A DNA stretch of 64,000 nt from JBQTIY01 sp052387675 (GTDB lineage Bacteria; Planctomycetota; B15-G4): positions 372,001 through 436,000 of the forward strand of contig JBQTIY010000007.1 of the NCBI GenBank assembly GCA_052387675.1, given 5' to 3'. Position numbers and translations under genes: made by a program. Below the pieces are notes generated by a model. The model saw only the letters and a list, made by a program, of their open reading frames with translations, did no database searches and was not told the DNA's origin. This document shows positions 27,688 to 35,685 of this stretch, one piece after another (position 1 is the first letter of the stretch; every line of letters starts with the position of its first letter).

Positions 27688-27693
27688 AGGATA
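27688..27693 (-). promoter_or_regulatory. Putative -10 box of ogt
   Basis: TATCCT on the minus strand, six bases before the ATG. No strong -35. Confidence 0.4.
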
Positions 27694-27757
27694 CCGACAG
27701 ACAGCCCCGAGAAAACCGCTGTGCCTTGCTACGATCGCCGGCTCGGGAGGGCGTGAC

Positions 27758-28240
27758 ATGAGCAGCTTTGCGACGGCCGATCTCTGCGACCAGCACGGCG
27801 ATGCCGTGCGCGTGGTGCAGCCCGTGCTGCGCGACTTCGGCGGCCGCGCCGTGTTTTCAGGCCCCATCGCCACCGTGCAGGTCCATGAGGACAATTCGCT
27901 CGTGCGCGCGGCGCTGGAGGAGCCCGGTGCGGGCCGGGTCCTCGTCGTGGACGGCGGCGGCTCTCTGCGCTGCGCGCTCCTCGGCGATCAGCTCGCCGCT
28001 CTGGCCGCCCGCAACGGCTGGTCCGGCGTCGTGCTCAACGGTGCCCTGCGCGACACGGCCGTCGTCGGCCGCATCCTGCTCGGCGTCCGCGCGCTCGCCA
28101 GCCACCCACGCCGCAGCGGCAAGGCCGGCACCGGCCTGCGCGATGTTCCCGTGAGCTTTGCGGGCGTGACCTTCGCTCCGGGCGAGTATCTGTACGCCGA
28201 CGTGGATGGACTGCTCGTGTCGGCGCGCAAGCTGGACTGA
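27758..28240 (+). CDS. rraA: RraA family protein
   Basis: 160 residues, full length. The family includes RraA, which inhibits RNase E, and 4-hydroxy-4-methyl-2-oxoglutarate aldolases, which share the fold. Here VQVHEDNSLVRAAL, VVDGGGSLRCALLGDQLAA and GVVLNGALRDTAV are seen, ending in GEYLYADVDGLLVS. The aspartate-arginine pair of the aldolases is present, so either role is possible. GGGAGG lies seven bases before the ATG. Confidence 0.85.
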   Translation: MSSFATADLCDQHGDAVRVVQPVLRDFGGRAVFSGPIATVQVHEDNSLVRAALEEPGAGRVLVVDGGGSLRCALLGDQLAALAARNGWSGVVLNGALRDTAVVGRILLGVRALASHPRRSGKAGTGLRDVPVSFAGVTFAPGEYLYADVDGLLVSARKLD

Positions 28241-28246
28241 GCGCAT

Positions 28247-28420
28247 AGTGCGCCCGCGGCGGGGGCTCGGCGGTGCCGCTCAGACACCTCGCCGACTCGG
28301 CCGATGCGGCCGAGAGGTCGGCTCGGAACTCGCGGCACACCGACCCCCGCCGCGTCGCACACCGACGCCGTTGTGGGAAGGCAATTGGCGGACGGGGAGT
28401 GCTCTGCCAACGGCGGCAGA
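28247..28420. repeat. Palindromic intergenic repeat, copy A
   Basis: 28247-28359 is identical, base for base, to 38214-38326 (113 bases), and similarity at a lower level continues to about 28412. The sequence is a long imperfect palindrome: the outer stem CGCGGCGGGGG (28255-28265) pairs with CCCCCGCCGCG (28344-28354), the middle GTGCCGC with GCGGCAC, and the inner CTCGGCCG with CGGCCGAG around ATG. It lies between the convergent rraA and priA genes. Confidence 0.92.
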
Positions 28421-28478
28421 AGGGGTGGGCTGCCGATTGTCCGCGTAGCGGAGCCCGTGGCAGCCGCGAAGCGGAGCC

Positions 28479-30773
28479 TCAGAGCATCGCGACGGGATCG
28501 ACGTCCACGAGCAGACGCACGTTGCGCTTCGGCGCGACGAGGCCGGAGAGCCGGCCGAGCAGCGCCGAGACCGCGCCGTCCGTGGCGCATTTGCAGACGA
28601 TGTGAAAGCGGTGCTGATCGTTGAGGCGCGGAATGGGCGCCGGCGCGGGGCCCATGACCAACACGCCTTCGAGTGCAGGAGCTGAGGGCTCTTCGCCGCG
28701 CACGGCGCGGGCCAGAGCGTCGAGCCGGCTGCGGGCCGAGTCGAGCAGGCGCGACTGCGCGATAACGCGCACGAGGCGCTGGAAGGGCGGATAGCCGACC
28801 TCTTGGCGCAGCGGCAGCTCCAGCGCGGCGAAACCGGCCATGTCCTGCGTGACGCCCAGGCGGATGGCGAAGTGCCGTGGATCGTAGGCCTGCACGACGA
28901 CGCGCCCGCCTCGCGGGCCGCGGCCGGTGCGCCCCACCACCTGCGCCAGCAATTGAAAGGTGCGCTCGGCCGCGCGGTAGTCGGGCAGAAAGAGCGCGCT
29001 GTCGGCGCAGATCACGCCCACCAGCGTGACATTGGGGAAGTCGAGGCCCTTGGCGATCATCTGCGTGCCGATGAGCACCTGCGTGCGGCCGGCGGCGAAG
29101 TCGGCCAGCACGCGCTCGTGCGAGCCGCGCCCGCTCATGGTGTCGCTGTCCATGCGCGCGACACTGGCCTGCAGGAAGCCCTGCCGCACTTCGTCCTCGA
29201 CCTTTTCGGTGCCGTAGCCGAGCAGCGCCAGCGGTCCGCCGCAGGCCGCGCAGATCGCCGGCTGCGGTTCCTCGTGCCCGCAGTAGTGGCACAGCGCGCG
29301 CCGGATGCGCCGGTGCAGCGTGAGTGAAACGTCGCAGTGCTTGCAGCGCACAACCTGCCGGCACGAGCGGCACAAGAGCGTGCCCGCCCAGCCGCGCCGG
29401 TTGAGGAAGAGCAGCACCTGCCCGCCGCGCGCCAAGGCGTCTTCGATGGCGGCCTTGAGCGGATCGGAGAGATAGCTGAAGCCGTGGCGGCGCGATTCCA
29501 TGGTGAGGTCCACCATGACGATCTGCGGAGCGCTGCCGCCGGCGACGCGTTCAGGGAGTTCGAGCAGTTCATACTCGCCGTGCTGCGCGCGATGCCAGCT
29601 CTCGAGCGAGGGCGTGGCCGTGCCCAGCACGGTGATCGCGCCGGAGAGGCGTGCGCGCTCGATGGCCACTTCGCGCGCGTGGTAGCGCGGCACACTCTGC
29701 TGCTTGAAGGAGGTCTCGTGCTCCTCGTCCACGACGATCAGGCCCAGTGAAGGCACCGGCGCGAAGATGGCCGAGCGCGCGCCCACCACCACGTCGGCCT
29801 CGCCGCGGCGGATGCGCCGCCACTGCGCGGCGCGCTCGGCTTCGGTGAGCCGGCTGTGCAGCACGGCCACGCGGGCAAAGCGCTCGCGGAAGCGCCGCAC
29901 GGTCTGCGGCGTGAGCGAGATCTCCGGCACGAGCACGATGCCTTGCCGCCCGGCGGCCACGACGGCGTCGAGCGCCTGGAGATAGACCTCGGTCTTGCCG
30001 CTACCGGTGACGCCGTGCAACAGGACCGTGCGGCCGACGCCCGCGCGCGAGAGGCTTACGATGCGCTCGCAGACGAGGCGCTGCTGGGGCGTGAGTTCCA
30101 GTGCTGCGGTGCGGGGCACGGGCGCGCCGGCCAAGGGATCGGCCAGCGCGGCTCCGGTGCGCAGGCTGAGCAGTCCGGCGCGTTGCAGACTCTCGATGGG
30201 CGAGCGCGAGACATGCGCCAGGCTCATCAGCTCGCGCACCGGCAGCACGCCGCCGCGATCGGCCAGGATGCGCAACGCGCGCGCCTGCTTCTCACGCTTG
30301 GGCTGCAACTGCTCCACGACAGCCGCGGCCGCGCGCGGATCGCCGGCGAGCACGACCTCCTCGACGTGCCGGCCCTGGCGCGCACTCTTCACCGCCGCCG
30401 GCAGCATGGCGTCCAGCGCCTCGCCCCACGAGCAGCCAGTGGCCGTCGCCACCCAAGCGCCGAGCTGCAAGATGTCCGCGCCCGCCAGCGGCTCCTCTTC
30501 GAGCAGACCGGCCAGCTCGCGCACCACGAAGTCGCGCGGCGGCGGCTCGTCGTCGACGCCCACACACATCGCCGCTAGCCGGCGCGCACCGAAGGGCACC
30601 AGCACTCGGCAGCCCGGCTGCACGCGCCCGGCCAAGGCCTGCGGAATGGCGTAAGTGAAGAGCCCGGACACCGGCAACGGCGGCGCGACGCGCGCATAGC
30701 GAGGGGCCGACGCTACGCGTTCGCCCAGCGCGCTCTCGGGCGTGCTCGCTGGCCCGCTTTCGGGCGCGCTCAC
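28479..30773 (-). CDS. priA: Primosomal protein N' (replication restart helicase PriA)
   Basis: 764 residues, full length. N-terminal 3'-DNA-binding domain (PVSGLFTYAIPQAL, VPFGARRLAAMCVG), helicase with GVTGSGKTEVYLQA, VLVPEISLT and DEEHETSFKQQ, and the zinc-binding cysteines CRSC, CKHC, CHYC and CAAC. PriA reloads the replisome at stalled forks. The start is a GTG that overlaps the mazG stop (GTGA). Last gene of the rimO operon. Confidence 0.97.
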   Translation of the reverse strand: MSAPESGPASTPESALGERVASAPRYARVAPPLPVSGLFTYAIPQALAGRVQPGCRVLVPFGARRLAAMCVGVDDEPPPRDFVVRELAGLLEEEPLAGADILQLGAWVATATGCSWGEALDAMLPAAVKSARQGRHVEEVVLAGDPRAAAAVVEQLQPKREKQARALRILADRGGVLPVRELMSLAHVSRSPIESLQRAGLLSLRTGAALADPLAGAPVPRTAALELTPQQRLVCERIVSLSRAGVGRTVLLHGVTGSGKTEVYLQALDAVVAAGRQGIVLVPEISLTPQTVRRFRERFARVAVLHSRLTEAERAAQWRRIRRGEADVVVGARSAIFAPVPSLGLIVVDEEHETSFKQQSVPRYHAREVAIERARLSGAITVLGTATPSLESWHRAQHGEYELLELPERVAGGSAPQIVMVDLTMESRRHGFSYLSDPLKAAIEDALARGGQVLLFLNRRGWAGTLLCRSCRQVVRCKHCDVSLTLHRRIRRALCHYCGHEEPQPAICAACGGPLALLGYGTEKVEDEVRQGFLQASVARMDSDTMSGRGSHERVLADFAAGRTQVLIGTQMIAKGLDFPNVTLVGVICADSALFLPDYRAAERTFQLLAQVVGRTGRGPRGGRVVVQAYDPRHFAIRLGVTQDMAGFAALELPLRQEVGYPPFQRLVRVIAQSRLLDSARSRLDALARAVRGEEPSAPALEGVLVMGPAPAPIPRLNDQHRFHIVCKCATDGAVSALLGRLSGLVAPKRNVRLLVDVDPVAML

Positions 30774-31072
30774 GGGCGCGGCTTCGGTTCGCCGCAGGTG
30801 CAGGGCGTGCCGCGGCAGCGCGGGCAGCCGGCGCCGTACTTGGCCGCGGCCGCGCGCTCGAGATCCACTCCGTTCATCGAGGCCAGCGTGGCCAGCCAGG
30901 CCAGCACGTCGGCGAATTCCTCTTCGAGGTTTTCGTGCTCACCGCGGCGCAGCGCGCGCGACAGCTCGCCGACTTCTTCGCTCAGCCACATGAAGGTGCC
31001 CGCCGTGCCGCGGGCGCTGTCTTTGGCGCCGTAGATGCGCTCGATGAGGGCCTGAAACTCCTGAACTCTCAT
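30770..31072 (-). CDS. MazG-type nucleotide pyrophosphohydrolase with cysteine tail
   Basis: 100 residues. A short MazG-like helical domain with metal-binding WLSEEVGELSRAL and EEEFADVLAWLATL, which hydrolyses unwanted NTPs or dNTPs. The last 25 residues add CPRCRGTPCTCG, a possible zinc-binding knuckle not usual for the family. It overlaps both neighbours by four bases. Confidence 0.88.
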   Translation of the reverse strand: MRVQEFQALIERIYGAKDSARGTAGTFMWLSEEVGELSRALRRGEHENLEEEFADVLAWLATLASMNGVDLERAAAAKYGAGCPRCRGTPCTCGEPKPRP

Positions 31073-32796
31073 GCGCTGGATCCTGTGGGCCGGCCGGCAG
31101 GCCCTGTGGCCGGAGACTCGGCGGTCGCCGCGCCGCCGCTCGGTACCGCTCCCTGACGGCCGAGGGTGAGCAGCGTGACATCCTCGGTGAGCGCCGCATC
31201 GCCGCGGAACTTCGTGACGGTGGCCGCGATGCGCCGCAGCACGAGCGCCGCCGGATGGCCGGCCTCGCGCCGCACCAGCGCCGCGAAACGCTCCTCGCCC
31301 AGCGCCTCGCCCTTGCCGCCGGTCACGCGCGTGATGCCCGGCGTGTAGAGCACCACGCGGTCGCCGGGCTGGAGCGACACGCGCACGGTCTTGAGCGTGC
31401 GATCAAAGACCGGCCCCTTGTCGAAGCCCAGCGCAATGCCCTCACTGTGCACGGGCGCCACGCCCTTGCCGCCGCGGCAGAAGAGCAGCGGCGGATGGCC
31501 GGCATTGGCAATCTCGAGCACGCCCGTCTGCGGATCGAGCACGGCGAGCAGCACGGTGACGTACATGCCGCGGCGCAGATCGCCGGAGAGCAGCGCGTTG
31601 ACCTCGCGCAGGACGGCGCCCGGATCTTGGCGCTCGCGCGACAGAGCCGCGAGGAAGGAGCGCGCCATCGCCATGACCATCGCCGCCGGCACGCCGGTGC
31701 CCGAGGCCGAGCCCACGAGCAGGCCCAGCCGGCCGCCCGGCATGCGCAGCACGTCGTAGTACTCGCCGCCGAGTTGTCCGGAGGATTCGTGATGTCCGGC
31801 CAGGTCGTAGCCCGGCAGGGCGGGCAGTTGCGTGGGGAAGAGGCTCGTGGCGACTTCGGCAGCTACGCCCATCTGGTGGCGGCTCTGCGCGGATTCACGC
31901 TCCAGCCGCGCCGCCTCGGCCAGCGATTGCGTCATCTGGTCCACGCTGCGCGCCAGCGCGCCGATCTCATCTCCGCTGTGCACTTGCGTGCGGTGCTCGA
32001 GGTCGCCGCCGGCCACGATGCGCAGATCGTCCTGCAGGAGCTTGAGCGGCTTCATCAGCCAGCGCCCCGCGAAGAAGGCCACGACCGCGCCGATGGCCAC
32101 GATGCCCATGGCGCCGACAGAAACCTTGGCCATGAGCTCCGAGGTGGCGCCTTCGATGGCGTCGGCATCGATGTAAACGGCCAGCTCCACCGTGGACGGC
32201 CCGCGCAGACTCTCCACCGGATAGCTGCCGCGGATGACGTGCCGGTCGATGCCCTCGAGATTCATCCAGCCTTCCACGGCACCGCCGCGCTCGGCCACAT
32301 AGTGCGAGTCCGGCAGGCCCGAAAACTGCAGACCGCCGCTGTAGGACTTGGCCAGGAGCCGGCCCTGCCCGCCTTCGCCGCCGTGCGGATCGAGCAGTTC
32401 CACGGCCACGATGCGCAGGCCCTTGCCGGTCATGCGCGTGAAACGCTCCTTGTTGCGGTCGCGCCGGAGCGTGACCGCCGAGCCCTGGTAGCGCTCGGCA
32501 TACTCCTTGGGCGTCATGGTCTGCACCTGGGCGGCCAGTTCCTCGCGCGTGAGCCCCTGGAACTCCGTGCCGAACCACTCGCCCCAGGCCTCGAGATCAG
32601 CGTGCGCGGCCGTGAAGGCCGCTTCGTACGCAGCGCGCAGAATCTGCTGGCGCACCGCATCCTTCACGAAGGCCGAGGCGAAGGCGCCAAAGCCCAGCAT
32701 GAAGACAGCTACGAGCCCGGCCATGATGAGCGCCAGCTTGAGCGCGATGGGCATCTCGCGCACGCGACGGCCTTCGGTGCGGATCTTCTTGGCCAT
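31069..32796 (-). CDS. HAMP-containing SpoIIE-type PP2C phosphatase
   Basis: 575 residues. Two membrane helices (about 15-37 and 230-250) frame a 190-residue sensor domain; then comes a HAMP linker (MKPLKLLQDDLRIVAGGDLEHRT) and a SpoIIE-type phosphatase domain (LPGYDLAGHHESSGQLGGEYYDVL, LLVGSASGTGVPAAMVMA, IANAGHPPLLFC, TPGITRV). Such enzymes dephosphorylate anti-sigma antagonists, but none is seen nearby. One metal-binding aspartate of the GD motif reads GE (GGEYYD), which deserves checking. The ATG at 32796 is preferred because a longer version overlaps pgpA. Confidence 0.87.
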   Translation of the reverse strand: MAKKIRTEGRRVREMPIALKLALIMAGLVAVFMLGFGAFASAFVKDAVRQQILRAAYEAAFTAAHADLEAWGEWFGTEFQGLTREELAAQVQTMTPKEYAERYQGSAVTLRRDRNKERFTRMTGKGLRIVAVELLDPHGGEGGQGRLLAKSYSGGLQFSGLPDSHYVAERGGAVEGWMNLEGIDRHVIRGSYPVESLRGPSTVELAVYIDADAIEGATSELMAKVSVGAMGIVAIGAVVAFFAGRWLMKPLKLLQDDLRIVAGGDLEHRTQVHSGDEIGALARSVDQMTQSLAEAARLERESAQSRHQMGVAAEVATSLFPTQLPALPGYDLAGHHESSGQLGGEYYDVLRMPGGRLGLLVGSASGTGVPAAMVMAMARSFLAALSRERQDPGAVLREVNALLSGDLRRGMYVTVLLAVLDPQTGVLEIANAGHPPLLFCRGGKGVAPVHSEGIALGFDKGPVFDRTLKTVRVSLQPGDRVVLYTPGITRVTGGKGEALGEERFAALVRREAGHPAALVLRRIAATVTKFRGDAALTEDVTLLTLGRQGAVPSGGAATAESPATGPAGRPTGSSA

Positions 32797-32807
32797 CGGT
32801 GTTCGAC

Positions 32808-33359
32808 TCAGGCGCCCACGACCCACACGAGCGCTGCGGCATAGGCGCCCGCCATGAGGTCGTCGGCCATGATACCGAGCCCGCCCGGCAGACTCTCCAG
32901 GCGGCGGCAGGGCGGCGGCTTGGCGATGTCCGCCACGCGGAAGGCCGCGAAAGCGATGAGCAGCCCGAGCGGCGAGAGTGGTGCGAGCGGCGCGCCCGCG
33001 GCCGGCAGAAGCGGCAAGAGCGCCACGCCCTGCCCTACGAACTCATCGAGCACGAAGGCGCCGGGGTCTTTGGCGGCGTAGTCGTCGGGCGCGCGCTGGC
33101 CGATCCACCAGCCCAGGACGAAAGTCAGCGCCAGCAGCAGCGCGACGAGCTCGCGCGGAGAGAGTGGAAACGGGGACGGCGCGTTCGGGACCGCGGGCGG
33201 CGCTTCGACGTCGCTGATCAGTCCGGGCCACAGGTCCCCCACGCCGAACACCGCGGCAAAGGCGAGCGCCGTGGCGAGGCTGGCCCAGGTGCCCGGCGCC
33301 TTGGGCAGGCGCCCCAGTCCGCCCAGCGTTCCCAGCCCGCGCCGCAGGCCGGCGCTCAT
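32808..33359 (-). CDS. pgpA: Phosphatidylglycerophosphatase A
   Basis: 183 residues. PgpA removes the phosphate of phosphatidylglycerophosphate made by PgsA, whose gene it overlaps by ATGA. Conserved LGRLPKAPGTWASL at the N-terminus, VLDEFVGQGVALLPL in the middle and GLGIMADDLMAGAYAA at the end. Four membrane segments. The frame is open further upstream, but the ATG overlapping pgsA fits the family start. Confidence 0.93.
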   Translation of the reverse strand: MSAGLRRGLGTLGGLGRLPKAPGTWASLATALAFAAVFGVGDLWPGLISDVEAPPAVPNAPSPFPLSPRELVALLLALTFVLGWWIGQRAPDDYAAKDPGAFVLDEFVGQGVALLPLLPAAGAPLAPLSPLGLLIAFAAFRVADIAKPPPCRRLESLPGGLGIMADDLMAGAYAAALVWVVGA

Positions 33360-33964
33360 GCCCGCTCGCCGCCCTCGCGCAGCACTCGCGCTGCAGCGGC
33401 GATGTAACGCGCGCCCGAGGTCATCGTCATGGCGAAGCAGGCCCACACCGCCACCAGGGCAAAGACATTCACACTCTCACTCAGCCAGCGCAGGTCGGCC
33501 CAGCCGAGATCGATCGTGCGCTGCAGGAACACCGCCGGAATCGCGATGCACTGCAGGATCATCTTGAGCTTGCCGTCCCAGCGCGCAGGAAAGGCCACGC
33601 CGCGCGCCTCGATGAAGCCGCGCAGGCTCGTCACCAGAAACTCGCGGCTGATGATGAGCACCACCATCCACACCGGCACCAGATCGCGCGCCCAGTCGCA
33701 GGCCGTGAGGAAGATGAAGCCGCCGGCGACGAGGATCTTGTCCACGACCGGGTCGGCGATGCGGCCAAAATCGGTGAGCAGGCCCAGCTTGCGGGCGTAG
33801 TAGCCATCCAGCGCATCCGTGGCGACGGCCAGCACGAACATGCCGCCCGCGATGGCCGGCTTCCACCACTCGGAGGCCGAGGCCAGCGCCCCGAGCTTGA
33901 AGAAGGCGAAAAAGATGAGGGCCAGCACGAGCCGTCCAACCGTGATGCGGTTGGGAAGATTCAT
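33356..33964 (-). CDS. pgsA: CDP-diacylglycerol--glycerol-3-phosphate 3-phosphatidyltransferase
   Basis: 202 residues, several membrane helices. The CDP-alcohol phosphatidyltransferase signature DALDGYYARKLGLLTDFGRIADPVVDK has the D-x2-DG-x2-AR-x8-G-x3-D-x3-D spacing, shown here in part. First step of phosphatidylglycerol synthesis; the next enzyme, PgpA, follows it. It overlaps rimO by ATGA. Confidence 0.95.
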   Translation of the reverse strand: MNLPNRITVGRLVLALIFFAFFKLGALASASEWWKPAIAGGMFVLAVATDALDGYYARKLGLLTDFGRIADPVVDKILVAGGFIFLTACDWARDLVPVWMVVLIISREFLVTSLRGFIEARGVAFPARWDGKLKMILQCIAIPAVFLQRTIDLGWADLRWLSESVNVFALVAVWACFAMTMTSGARYIAAAARVLREGGERA

Positions 33965-35487
33965 GCCTGCGGCACGCCCACCAAGTCGTAGCCGCGTACG
34001 CCGGTGATGCGCACTTTGAGGAAATCGCCGGGCTTGAGCCCGCGCGCGGCGCCACGGGCGCGATCGCCGGCACCGCGGCCAGGCGCCGCAGCGGTCGACA
34101 GCTCGATGAGCACCCGGCCGTCCACTTCCGGCGCATCAGAGGCCGTGCGACCGATGGCCAGCTCACCGCTGCCGGCGGCCGTGCGTTCGACAGCATCGAT
34201 GAGCGCCAGATCGTCGCTGCCGATGCGGCGCCGGTTGCCGGCCGTGAGCAGCCGCCGCTGGAAGGCCATGACCTCGGCGCGGCGCTTCTCAGCCACGGGA
34301 CGCGGCACGCGCGGCCGCAGCGTCCAGCCCTCGGTCGTGGACTCGGGCGAGAAGACAAAGCAGCCCACGCGGTCGAAGCGCAGCTCTTCGAGCAGTTCCA
34401 TCAGGCGCCGGAAGCGCGCCTCCGTCTCGCCGGGGAAGCCGACCAGAATCGTCGTGCGCAGCGTGATGCCCGGGATCGCCGCGCGCAGCCGGCCCACGAT
34501 CTCGCGAATGCGCTCGGGGCTCGTGCCGCGCCGCATGCGCTTGAGGATCTCGGCGTCGCCGTGCTGCACAGGCAGGTCGAGGTAGGGCGCCACATTGGGC
34601 ACCTTGGCCATGGTCTCGATCAGGCGATCGTCGAGCGTGGCCGGATGCGCATACATGACGCGTACCCAGTGAATGCTCGCCAAACCTGACGCATCCGTCA
34701 CCCCCGCGCGCGGCGCGAGCTTGCCCAACTCCACGAGCAGGTCGGCCAAGCCGTAGCCCCGGCGCAAATCCTTGCCCCAGTCCGTGCTGTCCTCGGCGAT
34801 GAGCGTGAGTTCCCGAGCGCCGAGTTGGGCCAGCGCGCCGGCTTCTTCCACCAGGACTTCCATCGGCTTGCTCTTAAGCTTGCCGCGGATCTTGGGGATC
34901 GCGCAAAAGGCGCAGATGTGGTTGCAGCCCTCGCCGAGGCGCAGATAGGCGGTGTGCGGCGAAGTGAGCAGCGAGCGGCCGAGGTCGGTGTCGTGCTGCT
35001 TGAGCAGGCCGCCGGGCACGGCGAGGGCCGAGCCTGCCTCCGCGCGCGCGGCGCCTTCGCCCTCGGTGGCCGCATCGCCGAGCACCTGGCGCACGATCGA
35101 CGGGACGCCGCTGTAGTCGGAGAGCGGCAGAAAAGCGTCAACGCCCCGCAGTTCGGCCTGCAGCGAGGCTTGCTGCAACTGCACCAAACAGCCGGTGACG
35201 ACCACGCCGCGCACCGTGCCGCGCGTCTTCAGGGCCAGCATGCGGTGCACCATGTCGAGGCTTTCCTGCCGGGCCTCATCGATGAAGCCGCAGGTGTTGA
35301 TCACCACGAGGTCGCTGTCTTCCGGGCGCGTCACGAGCGACAGGCCGGCCCGGCCGAGGTGCCCGGCCATGACCTCGCTGTCCACCAGAGTTTTGCTGCA
35401 GCCCAGGGAGACCAAGCAGACCGAGCGCTCTGGAGCGGGCCGGACGGGGCCGCGCCGGACACGACGATGAGGGGCGCGAACTGCCAT
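33961..35487 (-). CDS. rimO: Ribosomal protein S12 methylthiotransferase RimO
   Basis: 508 residues, longer than the usual 440 because of insertions. The N-terminal MTTase domain has VSLGCSKTLVDSE and NTCGFIDEARQES; the radical-SAM cluster is CNHICAFC. It methylthiolates the conserved aspartate of S12. An alanine- and glutamate-rich insertion precedes the radical-SAM domain, and the TRAM domain at the end is interrupted by an arginine-rich loop. The ATG at 35487 is chosen over one at 35529, which lies upstream of the promoter. First gene of a six-gene operon. Confidence 0.95.
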   Translation of the reverse strand: MAVRAPHRRVRRGPVRPAPERSVCLVSLGCSKTLVDSEVMAGHLGRAGLSLVTRPEDSDLVVINTCGFIDEARQESLDMVHRMLALKTRGTVRGVVVTGCLVQLQQASLQAELRGVDAFLPLSDYSGVPSIVRQVLGDAATEGEGAARAEAGSALAVPGGLLKQHDTDLGRSLLTSPHTAYLRLGEGCNHICAFCAIPKIRGKLKSKPMEVLVEEAGALAQLGARELTLIAEDSTDWGKDLRRGYGLADLLVELGKLAPRAGVTDASGLASIHWVRVMYAHPATLDDRLIETMAKVPNVAPYLDLPVQHGDAEILKRMRRGTSPERIREIVGRLRAAIPGITLRTTILVGFPGETEARFRRLMELLEELRFDRVGCFVFSPESTTEGWTLRPRVPRPVAEKRRAEVMAFQRRLLTAGNRRRIGSDDLALIDAVERTAAGSGELAIGRTASDAPEVDGRVLIELSTAAAPGRGAGDRARGAARGLKPGDFLKVRITGVRGYDLVGVPQA

Positions 35488-35499
35488 GGAGAGGCCGAG

Positions 35500-35528
35500 T
35501 CTAGCAAGCACGCCTGCCGCCGCGTCCA
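35500..35528 (-). promoter_or_regulatory. Promoter of the rimO-priA operon
   Basis: On the minus strand TGGACG (35523-35528), a 17-base spacer and TAGACT (35500-35505), twelve bases before the ATG. The leader would be only a few bases. Confidence 0.5.
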
Positions 35529-35594
35529 CGCCCTCCCTGGCAGTCCGGCCGCGAAAAGCGCGTGATTCCCCGAGCTTCAGCCCGCGGTCTCGTC

Positions 35595-35623
35595 TTGCCG
35601 ATTTGGCGCGGCAGGAGTAGAAA
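35595..35623 (+). promoter_or_regulatory. Promoter of the sortilin-like gene
   Basis: TTGCCG (35595-35600), a 17-base spacer and TAGAAA (35618-35623). The ATG that opens the frame at 35623 falls in the -10 box, which supports the later ATG at 35686. Confidence 0.5.
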
Positions 35624-35685
35624 TGCTCCTCGGGAAGCGGCTATCTCCCGACGCTCTCCCGCACTCCCGCCCCCGGCTCTCCCCG

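Noticed and set aside
28273..28366. Short ORFs shared by both copies of the palindromic repeat
   Set aside because: The shared peptide follows from DNA identity; both strands give an ORF, no ribosome site precedes them and the reading frames diverge outside the palindrome.
31255..32844. A 529-codon plus-strand ORF antisense to the phosphatase gene
   Set aside because: Histidine- and arginine-rich shadow of a clear PP2C gene.
35623..35685. Upstream ATG as start of the sortilin-like gene
   Set aside because: It falls in the -10 box of a good promoter and would hide the signal peptide behind 21 unconserved residues.
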